Of a stretch of DNA of 64,000 nt, positions 1 through 9,125 are shown one piece after another. Numbering within the stretch: position 1 is the first letter of the stretch; every line of letters starts with the position of its first letter. The position numbers and the translations under genes are program-made. Source of the stretch: Colwellia echini (lineage in GTDB: Bacteria > Pseudomonadota > Gammaproteobacteria > Enterobacterales > Alteromonadaceae); the NCBI RefSeq assembly GCF_002843355.2, contig NZ_PJAI02000002.1, positions 186,001 through 250,000 of the forward strand, given 5' to 3'. A model generated the notes under the pieces. It was not told the DNA's origin. It was given only the letters and a program-made list of their open reading frames with translations, and made no database searches.

Positions 1-2142
1 TTTGTTATATGATGAAATGGCTTTTTCACAACCATTAATAGTATCAATACAATATTGAATATGTTGATCTAAAGGCTCTTGTCTATTTAGTGTACTCATT
101 AACTCTTTATAATTTGGTAAAAGAGCACTCAGTTGGTTTTCGTATAATATTTTTGTGTTTTGTATATTAATCAAAGCTTCATGATCATCAGGATCAATAC
201 CGAAATGTTGGCATCCGTCACCATTTTCACCTCTTAAACACATCATACCTTTATCACAAGGATTAATGTCCAAATCGCGTTTGCATGTTCCCCAAGGTGT
301 GAAATGTAAAACTGATAGGCTATGAATCACAGCACTCTCAATTTCATCGAGTGAAACGTTGTTATCTCTCATTCTTTTTATTCTGGCTCCTAATGCATCA
401 TCAGGGGGAGGATCACTTAAATATTTTCTTCTTAATGCTTCAGCCCGTTCTTTAGCAGTCTTATGATCGTATTGTCTTGATTGCCCTGGTTGTCGTCCCA
501 TGAACTTATCGATCATCATTTCATTTTTACCTGATCTTTTTAAAGCGGTTGTGAGCCAATGCCTAAATTTTTTAGATGTTATTGACACTGTAATACCATC
601 ATCATTATTAATATCATAACGTTGAAAGACGGTAAGACTTTTAGAGCTGTCTTTGGAAAACCAATTAGATATGTTTCTCGGAGTCATAGGTCGAGGTAGT
701 AAACCTTGACCAACAGATTGAGCGCTAAATGTATCTTCAAATATGCAAAATAGATGTTTACTAAAAGGTAAATTATATTGGTAAGTTTTAGACTTTATTT
801 TAGTCTTTAGTACGCCATCTTCAGTAATGTTTTCTTTAAAAACGATGCTATGAGATTTATTCCATCGATTAATTAAAGCTTTAATTACCATTGTCTTTGA
901 ATAAATAACAGTATATCTTTTTGCTCTATCATTCGAATTTTTTACTGAAATTTTTCCCTTAGCTGCTGTTTCAAAGTCTTTATGGCGTAATGTAGACCAG
1001 GGTAAAGTTGTATCTGTTGGTGTGGGCTTTTGATTTATCTCACTTCTAATAAAATAATCGTTCGCTGAAAAGCCTGCTGAGGTTATTGCTTCAACTATTT
1101 CCTGAGAGCGATTACTAAAATTTAAAAGTTTAGATAGAGCTAATTCTGCATTTTTCTCAATTTTAACAGATCTTGCTCTTGACGTTTTTGTTAACTCTAA
1201 AATTCGTTCAATGGACGTTTTAATGATGTCTTGCCAAATCCTAGGACATGGACGAGCAGCAGCTAGCTCACCTTTTTCTGTTAATACCCGTAAAAAATAT
1301 TTTTCATTCTTTTCATCATATCCTAAGGCGTTTTCAGGCAAACGGCATAATTCTCCAACTCTTAGCCCAAATGCAAGGAAGAAGGGTATCGCTAATAAGC
1401 GTAGTTCATCGTACCCTGGTTTTGGTTGTCCATATATAGGGCGTTTATTCATCTTAATTAATTCAATATCGTTATCAAACCTCTGTCTGACAAACCCGAC
1501 ATACTTATCAATATCTTCTAAATATACATCACTACTTCTTTGCTTGAATTCTTCAGTTGTGACATTAGATTGCGAAACAGCAGGATTTACCATATTAATT
1601 TTAGGTTCAAATGAGCTTACAAGTTTGGTTGGTATTAATAACTTACTTATAAATGAACGAACAATTTTTACTCTTTCATATGGGCCACGCTTAACAAATT
1701 CTTTTTTCATTAAAGGTATAAATGAATCGAGTTTATCTTGATTTACTTTGGAGATATTTTCTAATTTAAAATTTATATGATGGAAGAACCAGGCTATTGC
1801 TCCAACTTTTGCTGATGTTGCTTTAGCAGATGTGCCCTTTTTCAATGAACGAATACAATATACTTTTAATAAATCAGAAAATAGATCTGGGATGATAACT
1901 CTTTTATTCTCATGTGTTTTACTTGTAACTACATTTTCATCTAAATCGAAAGGTTTAGTAAAATATATTCGCCTACCACTACACACCCAATAGTAGTGAC
2001 TCCAATCTCCCAAAATATCCCCTTTGATTTTTAATGAGTTGAAAGAACTTCTTTCATCATTAGTGATGCTTTTTATGCGTTTGCTAAGCTGTGTTAGTTT
2101 TAGAGATGTCTTAGTTTCTGAAATATCAATTATTTTAGTCAT
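1..2142 (-). CDS. Tyrosine recombinase 3 of a three-recombinase island module (C-terminus off the window)
   Basis: Minus-strand frame open from the ATG at 2142 to the window edge, at least 713 residues, so the stop codon is outside. Motifs typical of tyrosine recombinases are seen: an Arg in FGLRVGELCRLPE, then FRHWLTTALKRS and FMGRQPGQSRQYDH with a likely catalytic Tyr. After the catalytic part comes a Cys-rich stretch (GTCKRDLDINPCDKGMMCLR, then GDGCQHFG), probably metal-binding, as in the largest recombinase of multi-recombinase islands. The start overlaps the end of the preceding recombinase gene by 8 nt, so the two are probably translationally coupled. It is expected to act with the two upstream recombinases in island integration and excision. 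Exact family (GInt GinC, GMT or RIT type) cannot be settled without database comparison. Confidence 0.85.
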   Translation of the reverse strand, partial: MTKIIDISETKTSLKLTQLSKRIKSITNDERSSFNSLKIKGDILGDWSHYYWVCSGRRIYFTKPFDLDENVVTSKTHENKRVIIPDLFSDLLKVYCIRSLKKGTSAKATSAKVGAIAWFFHHINFKLENISKVNQDKLDSFIPLMKKEFVKRGPYERVKIVRSFISKLLIPTKLVSSFEPKINMVNPAVSQSNVTTEEFKQRSSDVYLEDIDKYVGFVRQRFDNDIELIKMNKRPIYGQPKPGYDELRLLAIPFFLAFGLRVGELCRLPENALGYDEKNEKYFLRVLTEKGELAAARPCPRIWQDIIKTSIERILELTKTSRARSVKIEKNAELALSKLLNFSNRSQEIVEAITSAGFSANDYFIRSEINQKPTPTDTTLPWSTLRHKDFETAAKGKISVKNSNDRAKRYTVIYSKTMVIKALINRWNKSHSIVFKENITEDGVLKTKIKSKTYQYNLPFSKHLFCIFEDTFSAQSVGQGLLPRPMTPRNISNWFSKDSSKSLTVFQRYDINNDDGITVSITSKKFRHWLTTALKRSGKNEMMIDKFMGRQPGQSRQYDHKTAKERAEALRRKYLSDPPPDDALGARIKRMRDNNVSLDEIESAVIHSLSVLHFTPWGTCKRDLDINPCDKGMMCLRGENGDGCQHFGIDPDDHEALINIQNTKILYENQLSALLPNYKELMSTLNRQEPLDQHIQYCIDTINGCEKAISSYNK

Positions 2143-3766
2143 TGTTTGAAGCCTCGATAATTCGTTGAGCTTCGACTATTTCTAACGCACCTTGATATGC
2201 TTCATCCAATTGGTGCTTTACAGGGCCTGTAGAATTATTTTTTAAAAACTCTCTTTGCTCAGTTATAAAAATAAGTTGGCCTTTATGGTTTGCTTTTTTA
2301 TAAGGTCGAAACCTAGAACAACCGTAACAACTAACAGTGGGGTGCATATCACAAAGAGATTTTTTAAGACACTTTCCAAGTGATATGATATCTGTAAGTT
2401 TTATCACTGAACCGTCAATCGAATCATCGGCTTCGTCAATCAAAAAACCTTGCCAACGTTGAACAGAATTTTTCAATGTTATAGAAGAGTCAAAGGTGTC
2501 ATCTATAAAGTCTATAACGTCACGATTGTATTTAAAGTAATGCTTCACAGAAGCTGTTGTACTGTGATCAAGGGCAATGGCAACTTCTTCAGGTGTCTTG
2601 CCGTCCATGACCATTCTAGTACCAAGAGTATATCTGAACCGATAACAATTCATTTTTAGGATAGCAGGACTACCATCATCGTTATTTATATGTTTTGATT
2701 TTATTCTTAGTTTGATCCCCAAACGTCTAAAGGATTGATAAACCCTGGATGAATCAATGTGCCAAGCATAATCAGCTAGTTTTTTATGTTTTAATAGCTC
2801 GTCATTAATTGTTTTTCTTTTAAATAAAGGTCTTGGAAGTTCTTCTCCATCGTTTCGATAAAAGTATTTTGATTTGTCTGATTCGATTAAAACATTTAAA
2901 TCTTGCGCTATTTCAAGTGGTAGCTCTCGAAGTACAAAGTTATTTTCATTACGTCTTAATTGAGAAACCCTTCCTTTTACCCTCGTTATATTTATGTACC
3001 AAACTAGCTTTTTTGTATCAAACCATATATCTGACTCTCTAATTAAAGCTAATTGTAATGGGCGTAATCCATATTGTTTTGCAAGTTTTACTAAGCAACG
3101 CTCAAAAATAGAAATGTTTCTATTTTGTATTAATTGACATATTTCAAAAATTTCTGAACGAGTAAATGGGCCATTTTCATGATCAAGTAATGAAACATTA
3201 GCCTTATTACCAAGAGTTGGGATTTTTATTTCATCTAACTTAAAAATTAGTTGTTCGTTGAACCCCCAATAATCATTTTCAATCAGATAGTTAGCTAACA
3301 TCCTCAAAGATAAATATATGCTTTGGGTATCTGAATACTTTAGAACTAGTGATGATAACTGGTTATTAAACTCAGTTTTAAAAAGAACTTCATTTTCTAA
3401 AGCTTTTTTACTTAGGTATATTTCTGATAGGGCTTTCAGGCCAATGGTTAAATGATTTACACTGGCTGGACTTTGCTCAATAGCTTTGTCGATAATGCAC
3501 ATTATTGCTAAAAAATTGAGATATGGATAATCACTATAGTTATCGCTAAAAGGATAACTAACAATATCCTTAGCCAAATTAACTATACGAATAGATTTAA
3601 TTAATTTACCGTTGCTTTGTCTAATAGTTATATTTTGCCCATGAAATGTTTCAATTGCATAAGGAATATTCTCATAGTCGCCGTTTAACCTTAATACCTC
3701 ATCGTACATGTATTGATAATAATCAACTCTATCTTCAGGTAGGTAAACTGTATGAGCATGCGCCAT
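2135..3766 (-). CDS. Tyrosine recombinase 2 of the island module
   Basis: 543 residues. The catalytic half shows an Arg in YGLRPLQLALIRESD, then CYRFRYTLGTRM, ALDHSTTASVKHYFKY with the conserved His and a candidate nucleophilic Tyr. Tyr seems to replace the usual first His of the HxxR box. The C-terminus carries CLKKSLCDMHPTVSCYGC, a possible zinc-binding cluster also seen in recombinase 3. The gene starts one base after the stop of recombinase 1 and overlaps recombinase 3 by 8 nt, so the three form one operon. The role is inferred to be strand exchange for a mobile island; division of labour among three such proteins is poorly understood in the known element types. Confidence 0.85.
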   Translation of the reverse strand: MAHAHTVYLPEDRVDYYQYMYDEVLRLNGDYENIPYAIETFHGQNITIRQSNGKLIKSIRIVNLAKDIVSYPFSDNYSDYPYLNFLAIMCIIDKAIEQSPASVNHLTIGLKALSEIYLSKKALENEVLFKTEFNNQLSSLVLKYSDTQSIYLSLRMLANYLIENDYWGFNEQLIFKLDEIKIPTLGNKANVSLLDHENGPFTRSEIFEICQLIQNRNISIFERCLVKLAKQYGLRPLQLALIRESDIWFDTKKLVWYINITRVKGRVSQLRRNENNFVLRELPLEIAQDLNVLIESDKSKYFYRNDGEELPRPLFKRKTINDELLKHKKLADYAWHIDSSRVYQSFRRLGIKLRIKSKHINNDDGSPAILKMNCYRFRYTLGTRMVMDGKTPEEVAIALDHSTTASVKHYFKYNRDVIDFIDDTFDSSITLKNSVQRWQGFLIDEADDSIDGSVIKLTDIISLGKCLKKSLCDMHPTVSCYGCSRFRPYKKANHKGQLIFITEQREFLKNNSTGPVKHQLDEAYQGALEIVEAQRIIEASNND

Positions 3767-3767
3767 T

Positions 3768-4991
3768 TTACTTCTCCTTTCCTGCTAAATAATCACGAAT
3801 CTTCTTCTGTATATGGCTATTAGTGTATCGTTTTGGCATAGGACTAGTGCTAGACCACCCCCCCCAAGTTGTTAGTGTATCTTGCATATCACCAGACTTT
3901 ATTATTGGGGAGTTACTATTCTCATATTCACTATCTACAGCTTCTCTTATGATGATCCCACGAGTAACCCTTAATCGATGGGAGGCGATAGCATCCTTTA
4001 ATTCAGGAACTTTTTTATATAGGGAGTCCAAAATATAGTCAACACCAGAAGTGGTTAATGCTCCACCATCTTTCTCACTGAGAAATAAGTAATCAGAAGC
4101 TAAAAAACTGTGAGGCTTTTTCAGAGTAGGGCGATATTCTTCAATGTAAATAATCAATAGATCTTTTAAACCTGGACTGATGGGAAGCTCTCGGTTCAGG
4201 GTTTTATGTGATGCGCCGTCTTTTCGATTACGACTTGGGGCATCATCATTGTGTTCAATGACAATGGTGGCGTTGGTTGTTAATTTTAATTGTTTGTCGA
4301 TATTTCTAATTAATACTAACTCAGATTTTCTACAACCTAGTTCAAAAAATAACAGGATAATGCAAGCATTTCTGACTTGTAGTCCTGGTCGAAACGGATT
4401 GATTTCATTAACAATAGATTCATCAGATGGACGTATTATATCTTTAATAAGGTTGATTTGATCCTCATCAATAGGCTGGGCATATCTTGTTGCATTTTCT
4501 ACTTCAGCCTTGCTGAATTTGTTTTTCTTTATTAGTTTAAGAACTCTTACTAATTGTTTGTTGTAAGCATCAATCTTATCAATGTCATTTAATCGCTCTA
4601 TGTAGCGAGTATAGTTAAAGCGGAAAAAGGAGGTTATAGAATCTATTCGGCGATTAAAAGTGCTGGGTTTTACTTTCACAGCATCTTCAAAGTCGTATTT
4701 AAAGTTTAATAAAAGAGTAGATATAAGGTCAGTTAATTGCCTTTGACCCAAGAATTTAAGTTGTGCAGCATCATCAAGAAATAATGGATAATGCCTATCT
4801 ACGTATTCATAGAAAACACTTAAGTCTTCTAAGCGCGATTTACAAGTATTGTATTTTGAAGATAACCATAGATGCCACCCCCACAACGCAGCGGATGGTA
4901 AAGGTAAGTCAAATTGTTCACTATCTACTAATATTGGTATTAGCTGATTATTATATTGGGGGTGAGGTATGCTCTTTACAATATATCTCAT
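3768..4991 (-). CDS. Tyrosine recombinase 1 of the island module
   Basis: 407 residues from the ATG at 4991 (MRYIVKSIPHPQY). A longer reading from a GTG at 5057 would run through the nrdA terminator hairpin and is unlikely. Catalytic features: an Arg in FELGCRKSELVLIR, the HxxR box in ASHRLRVTRG, then WGGWSS and a Tyr in MPKRYTN. The N-terminal 150 residues resemble a SAM-like core-binding domain. It is the first gene of a three-recombinase operon, and its 5' end faces nrdA across about 140 bp, which must contain the end of the element. Single-recombinase phage or island integrases do not have this arrangement; RIT, GInt and GMT elements do. Confidence 0.88.
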   Translation of the reverse strand: MRYIVKSIPHPQYNNQLIPILVDSEQFDLPLPSAALWGWHLWLSSKYNTCKSRLEDLSVFYEYVDRHYPLFLDDAAQLKFLGQRQLTDLISTLLLNFKYDFEDAVKVKPSTFNRRIDSITSFFRFNYTRYIERLNDIDKIDAYNKQLVRVLKLIKKNKFSKAEVENATRYAQPIDEDQINLIKDIIRPSDESIVNEINPFRPGLQVRNACIILLFFELGCRKSELVLIRNIDKQLKLTTNATIVIEHNDDAPSRNRKDGASHKTLNRELPISPGLKDLLIIYIEEYRPTLKKPHSFLASDYLFLSEKDGGALTTSGVDYILDSLYKKVPELKDAIASHRLRVTRGIIIREAVDSEYENSNSPIIKSGDMQDTLTTWGGWSSTSPMPKRYTNSHIQKKIRDYLAGKEK

Positions 4992-5032
4992 AATGAAACA
5001 AAAATAACACAAGGAAGATATCTTAAAGATAG

Positions 5033-5064
5033 TACAAAAAAAGGATGTGTCAAGCACATCCTTT
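5033..5064 (-). terminator. Rho-independent terminator behind nrdA
   Basis: Perfect 10-bp stem (AAAGGATGTG at 5040-5049 with CACATCCTTT at 5055-5064), 5-nt loop, followed on the minus strand by a run of seven T. It lies about 70 bp after the nrdA stop and just before the first recombinase gene. It ends nrdA transcription and insulates the island module from it. Confidence 0.85.
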
Positions 5065-5067
5065 AAC

Positions 5068-5097
5068 TAACTTAAATATATGAACTTTTTTAAGTTA
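5068..5097. repeat. Imperfectly placed inverted repeat, candidate island end or crossover site
   Basis: TAACTTAA at 5068-5075 is matched by its reverse complement TTAAGTTA at 5090-5097 across a 14-bp spacer. The size and position, between nrdA and the outward-reading recombinase genes, fit a recombinase core-type site. The sequence is AT-rich, so chance is a real alternative. The assignment is inference. Confidence 0.3.
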
Positions 5098-5132
5098 CCC
5101 ACAAAAATGAGACATTATGGATAACTCAGGAA

Positions 5133-7406
5133 CTATATTTTACAAGCGCCGCCTGAACAATCGTCATCATCATCTACTCCAACGTTGTCGCTAGCACCGT
5201 CACGGGTATTATGATAATAAAGTGTTTTAACTCCAAGCTTATAGGCAGTTAGTATGTCCTTTAAAATTTGCTTAACAGGTACTTTACCGCCTTCAAATTT
5301 ATTTGGATCATAGTTAGTGTTCGCCGATATAGTTTGATCTACAAACTTTTGCATTATAGCAATTAGCTCTAAATAGCCTTGATTATCAGGAATGTTCCAT
5401 AATAATTCATAGTTACTTTTAAGTCTTTTATACTCAGGAACTACTTGCTTCAATACACCATCTTTACTGGCTTTAACACTGATTAAACCACGCGGCGGTT
5501 CAATACCATTAGTTGCATTCGAAATTTGTGATGACGTTTCTGATGGCATTAACGCCGATACTGTAGAGTTTCTGACGCCATGTTCAACTATACTTTTACG
5601 TAAGCCTTCCCAGTCAAGATGTAAAGGCTCTGCGGTAATATCATCAACTGTTCTTTTATACGTATCAATAGGTAATATACCTTGTGATAAACGAGTTTCA
5701 TCAAATTTAGGACAAGCGCCTTTTTCTTTTGCTAATTCATTACTTGCTTTGAGTAAGTAAAATTGAATTGCTTCAAAAGTACGGTGAGTGAAATTATTTG
5801 CACTACCATTTGAATAATAAAGACCATTTTTAGCAAGGTAGTAGGCAAAGTTGATAACACCTATACCTAGTGTTCTACGCGCCATACTTGCGCTTTCTGC
5901 GGCTTTTATTGGATAGTCTTGATAATCTAATAAGTTATCTAAGGCACGAACCGCTAGGTCTGCTAACTCTTCTAATTCATCTAATGATTCGATAGCGCCT
6001 AAGTTAAAAGCAGAAAGCGTACAAAGTGCTATTTCACCGTTTTCATCATTAACATCGTTCATTGGCTTAGTTGGCAAGGCAATTTCTAAACATAAATTAC
6101 TTTGGCGGATAGCCGCTTTTTCTGGTTGGAATGGACTATGTGTATTACAGTGATCAACGTTTTGCAGGTAAATACGACCGGTGCTAGCACGTTCTTGAGC
6201 AAATAAGGTGAATAACTCTACCGCTTTAATTTTTTTCTTACGAATAGACTCATCGTTTTCATATTGCTCGTATAAAAGCTCAAACTTATCTTGATCTTCG
6301 AAGAATGCGTCATAAAGGCCTGGAACATCACTTGGACTAAACAAAGTAATATAACCGCCTTTAATTAAACGCTGGTACATTACTTTGTTAAACTGCACAC
6401 CGTAATCTAAATGGCGAACTCGGTTTTCTTCTACGCCACGGTTATTTTTAAGTACCAGTAAGCTTTCAACTTCTAAGTGCCATAATGGGTAGAATAATGT
6501 CGCTGCGCCGCCACGTACACCACCTTGCGAACAACTTTTAACAGCTGTTTGAAAGTGTTTATAAAACGGAATACAACCAGTGTGGAATGCTTCACCACCA
6601 CGAATATTACTTCCTAATGCACGAATTCGACCTACATTGACACCGATACCAGCACGTTGAGAAACGTATTTAACAATAGCGCTTGATGTTGCGTTAATTG
6701 AATCTAAGCTATCACCACATTCAATTAATACACATGAAGAAAATTGACGGGTTGGGGTACGAACACCTGCCATAATAGGGGTAGGTAATGATATTTTGAA
6801 AAGCGAAATCGCATGATAAAACTTTTCAATATAACGTAAACGGGTTTCAGCTGGGTATTTAGCAAATAAACAAGCCGCCACTAAAACATAAAGAAATTGA
6901 GCGCTTTCGTAAATTTCACCATTAACACGGTTTTGAACTAAATATTTACCCTCAAGTTGTTTCATTGCTGCATAACTAAAGTTTAAGTCTCTGCTATGAT
7001 CCATAAACAACGCCATATGCTCAAAATCATCTTTGGTATAATCGGTTAGTAAATGTTCATCATACTTGCCAGCCGCAACTAACTTCACAACATGATCATA
7101 CAGGGCAGGAGGCTCAAATTGACCATAGGCCTTTTTACGTAGGTGAAATACCGATAAACGTGCCGCTAAATATTGATAGTCAGGTGTTTCTTCTGAAATT
7201 AAATCAGCTGCTGATTTGATAATGGTTTCATGAATATCTTCAGTTTTTATGCCGTCATAAAATTGAATATGAGATTTTAATTCTACTTGCGAGACAGATA
7301 CTTGTTCTAAGCCATCAGCAGCCCAAGCAATGACGCGATGGATTTTTTCTAAATCGATGGTTTCTTTTTTACCATTACGTTTAGTTACAGAAAGGTTATT
7401 GTTCAT
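5133..7406 (-). CDS. nrdA: Ribonucleoside-diphosphate reductase class Ia, alpha subunit
   Basis: 757 residues, normal length for NrdA, which reduces ribonucleoside diphosphates to deoxyribonucleotides with the NrdB radical subunit. Seen: N-terminal ATP-cone (VTKRNGKKETIDLEKIHRV), substrate-site Cys in SSCVLIECGDS, active-site NLCLEIALPT and ALCTLSAFNLG, MPSETSSQISNATNGIEPP, the radical-transfer Tyr pair in TLYYHNTRDGA, and the C-terminal redox Cys pair in CSGGACKI. The ATG at 7406 has AGGT upstream. Two NrdR-type boxes lie upstream. nrdB, normally next, is not found; a terminator and a recombinase operon follow instead. An intact nrdB is expected elsewhere, perhaps past the island. Confidence 0.98.
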   Translation of the reverse strand: MNNNLSVTKRNGKKETIDLEKIHRVIAWAADGLEQVSVSQVELKSHIQFYDGIKTEDIHETIIKSAADLISEETPDYQYLAARLSVFHLRKKAYGQFEPPALYDHVVKLVAAGKYDEHLLTDYTKDDFEHMALFMDHSRDLNFSYAAMKQLEGKYLVQNRVNGEIYESAQFLYVLVAACLFAKYPAETRLRYIEKFYHAISLFKISLPTPIMAGVRTPTRQFSSCVLIECGDSLDSINATSSAIVKYVSQRAGIGVNVGRIRALGSNIRGGEAFHTGCIPFYKHFQTAVKSCSQGGVRGGAATLFYPLWHLEVESLLVLKNNRGVEENRVRHLDYGVQFNKVMYQRLIKGGYITLFSPSDVPGLYDAFFEDQDKFELLYEQYENDESIRKKKIKAVELFTLFAQERASTGRIYLQNVDHCNTHSPFQPEKAAIRQSNLCLEIALPTKPMNDVNDENGEIALCTLSAFNLGAIESLDELEELADLAVRALDNLLDYQDYPIKAAESASMARRTLGIGVINFAYYLAKNGLYYSNGSANNFTHRTFEAIQFYLLKASNELAKEKGACPKFDETRLSQGILPIDTYKRTVDDITAEPLHLDWEGLRKSIVEHGVRNSTVSALMPSETSSQISNATNGIEPPRGLISVKASKDGVLKQVVPEYKRLKSNYELLWNIPDNQGYLELIAIMQKFVDQTISANTNYDPNKFEGGKVPVKQILKDILTAYKLGVKTLYYHNTRDGASDNVGVDDDDDCSGGACKI

Positions 7407-7550
7407 GAAGTACCTGCAAAGCGGTTGTGTTATTGATTTTTTATCATCCTTAATAGAAGGATTTAAAACGTCCCTAATAAAAACCCATGTATGCGTTAAA
7501 TAATCACTTATTAAGTTCGCAATACTTAAAATAACAACTGAGCATCAAAT

Positions 7551-7597
7551 GCACAATATCTAGGGCTTTTTATAATTCTAGACACAAGATAGTGAGA
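7551..7597 (-). promoter_or_regulatory. Two NrdR-like operator boxes over the nrdA promoter
   Basis: Box A at 7551-7566 (GCACAATATCTAGGGC) and box B at 7582-7597 (ACACAAGATAGTGAGA) each match about 12 of 16 positions of the NrdR consensus ACACWATATATWGTGT. Their starts are 31 bp apart, the three-helical-turn spacing typical of NrdR operators. On the minus strand TTGCAA, 17 bp, TATCTT forms a plausible promoter whose -10 falls in box B, consistent with repression. No experimental evidence is available. Confidence 0.65.
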
Positions 7598-8045
7598 TTT
7601 GACCTTTTTTGCAAGAGTTTAAATTACTTGTTTTAGACTATTTTTTTAGGATGATTTTAATGGTTAGTAATGACTAACCTAGCAAGACTATCTATTTTTT
7701 GGAATTTAGTAAAAGCAATGATTATTTTAGCTAATTTATCTTAGTAAAAAAATAGTTTAGTTTTTCCAATTAAAAATGCATGAAGACTTGCTTGTTTATA
7801 TTGATTAAAAATAAATACTTAAATAACAGTTGGTTAGATGTTGTTTTTGAGTAGCGATTAATCTTCAAACAACTTGCTTACTTAACAAACTTGTTATGGG
7901 TGATTTAACAACAGCTTTAAAAAATTGTTTTCAAATAACGGACTTTATAACTATTTATCCCGAGCTCAAGTTTTTTTATTTCATCACCCCATAAATACGA
8001 AGAGTATTCAGAATTTTTATAGTGATGGGTTTGTTAAGTTAAGTA
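7598..8045. other. AT-rich gap between nrdA and ubiG
   Basis: Apart from the probable nrdA -35 at its left edge, no gene, RNA or strong hairpin is seen. A short plus-strand open frame at 7925-8113 overlaps the end of ubiG and has no coding signs. The ubiG terminator is not evident. Confidence 0.5.
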
Positions 8046-8768
8046 TCACAATTTACGGCAACACAAAATGTAGTTTACATCGAGAGAATCGATTAATTTA
8101 TGATTTTCAGTAAGCGGATTATAATGAATCCCCGCGGCATCAATACATTTTAAATCGAAGTCTTCAGCCCAAGTGATTAATTGAGAAGGTTTTATAAATT
8201 TATCGTGATCATGAGTACCGTTTGGTACTAGCTTTAATACTTTTTCCGCAGCAACTATTGCGAGTAAATAAGATTTTATACTTTTATTTAATGTTGAAAA
8301 GAATACTAAACCACCGGGTTTTACTAAGGTTGCACAGGCGTGAATTACTGATGCAGGGTCTGGTACATGTTCAAGCATTTCCATACAGGTTACAACATCA
8401 AAGCTATTCGCACTTTCTACAGCTTTTTCTTCTGCGGTGGTTTTTTGGTAACTAATAGGTAAACCCATTTCAAGAGCATGTAACTTTGCCACGTTAAGTG
8501 GCTCTGTACCCATGTCAATACCAGTAACACTTGCCCCTAGTTTAGCTAAAGACTCCGATAAAATACCGCCGCCACAACCAACATCTATGGCTTGTAAGTT
8601 TTGTATACCATCAAATTGTTGGGCAATATGTTGACAAATAAACTGCACTCTTAACGGGTTAATTTGATGAAGTGGCTTAAAGTCCCCGGTTAAATCCCAC
8701 CATTGACTAGCGACTTCTTCAAATTTTGCAATTTCATCTTCATTTACGTTAAGTGGTTTGGTTGTCAT
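8046..8768 (-). CDS. ubiG: Ubiquinone biosynthesis O-methyltransferase
   Basis: 240 residues, usual UbiG length. It carries out both O-methylation steps of ubiquinone synthesis with S-adenosylmethionine. The class I methyltransferase motif I is clear ([19 protein letters not shown]), followed by [20 protein letters not shown] and [10 protein letters not shown]. The N-terminal [33 protein letters not shown] is diagnostic for UbiG. The Shine-Dalgarno sequence is weak. It is divergent from gyrA and transcribed towards nrdA, a usual order in this lineage. No anomaly seen. Confidence 0.96.
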   Translation of the reverse strand: MTTKPLNVNEDEIAKFEEVASQWWDLTGDFKPLHQINPLRVQFICQHIAQQFDGIQNLQAIDVGCGGGILSESLAKLGASVTGIDMGTEPLNVAKLHALEMGLPISYQKTTAEEKAVESANSFDVVTCMEMLEHVPDPASVIHACATLVKPGGLVFFSTLNKSIKSYLLAIVAAEKVLKLVPNGTHDHDKFIKPSQLITWAEDFDLKCIDAAGIHYNPLTENHKLIDSLDVNYILCCRKL

Positions 8769-8911
8769 ATCATTTTATTCTAGTTAACTTTAAGTTTTTT
8801 GATTCTAAACTAAAGTCCTTTTTAAACAAAGTAGATAGATCATTTTTAACGATTTTAGATGTTTTTTTAAACGGTTATTATTATGCGTAAAAACCTTTAA
8901 ATAAAGCAGTA

Positions 8912-8938
8912 TTGCATCAAACATTTTTATGCTAGTAT
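8912..8938 (+). promoter_or_regulatory. Likely gyrA promoter (extended -10)
   Basis: TTGCAT at 8912-8917 and TAGTAT at 8933-8938, the latter preceded by TGC, an extended -10. The 15-bp spacer is short, so the extended -10 probably matters most. It would leave a leader of about 180 nt before the gyrA ATG. The rest of the ubiG-gyrA gap (8769-9125) shows no other recognisable element. Confidence 0.4.
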
Positions 8939-9125
8939 GCTGCGTTGAAAACTATTATTAGTGTCTTTTTAGGCGCCTAGTTAACCATAAAATAGTTAAT
9001 AGAATTATTAATAATAAAAATCTTTAAAATAGCGCTTAGCTAATATTTATAAAGCCTAGCTACAAACGTAGTGAAGTTATATGTATTGTTAAGCAAAAGA
9101 ATTAGTTAAGGGATACCATCGATTT

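Noticed and set aside
1211..1741. Plus-strand open frame of 176 codons
   Set aside because: It lies opposite the third recombinase gene, whose minus-strand frame carries clear catalytic motifs; the plus-strand product has no family traits.
4992..5057. GTG start giving a 429-residue first recombinase
   Set aside because: Would begin inside the nrdA terminator hairpin with a Cys/Phe-rich leader; the ATG at 4991 gives a normal N-terminus.
7925..8113. Plus-strand open frame of 62 codons
   Set aside because: No ribosome site and it overlaps the 3' end of ubiG on the other strand.
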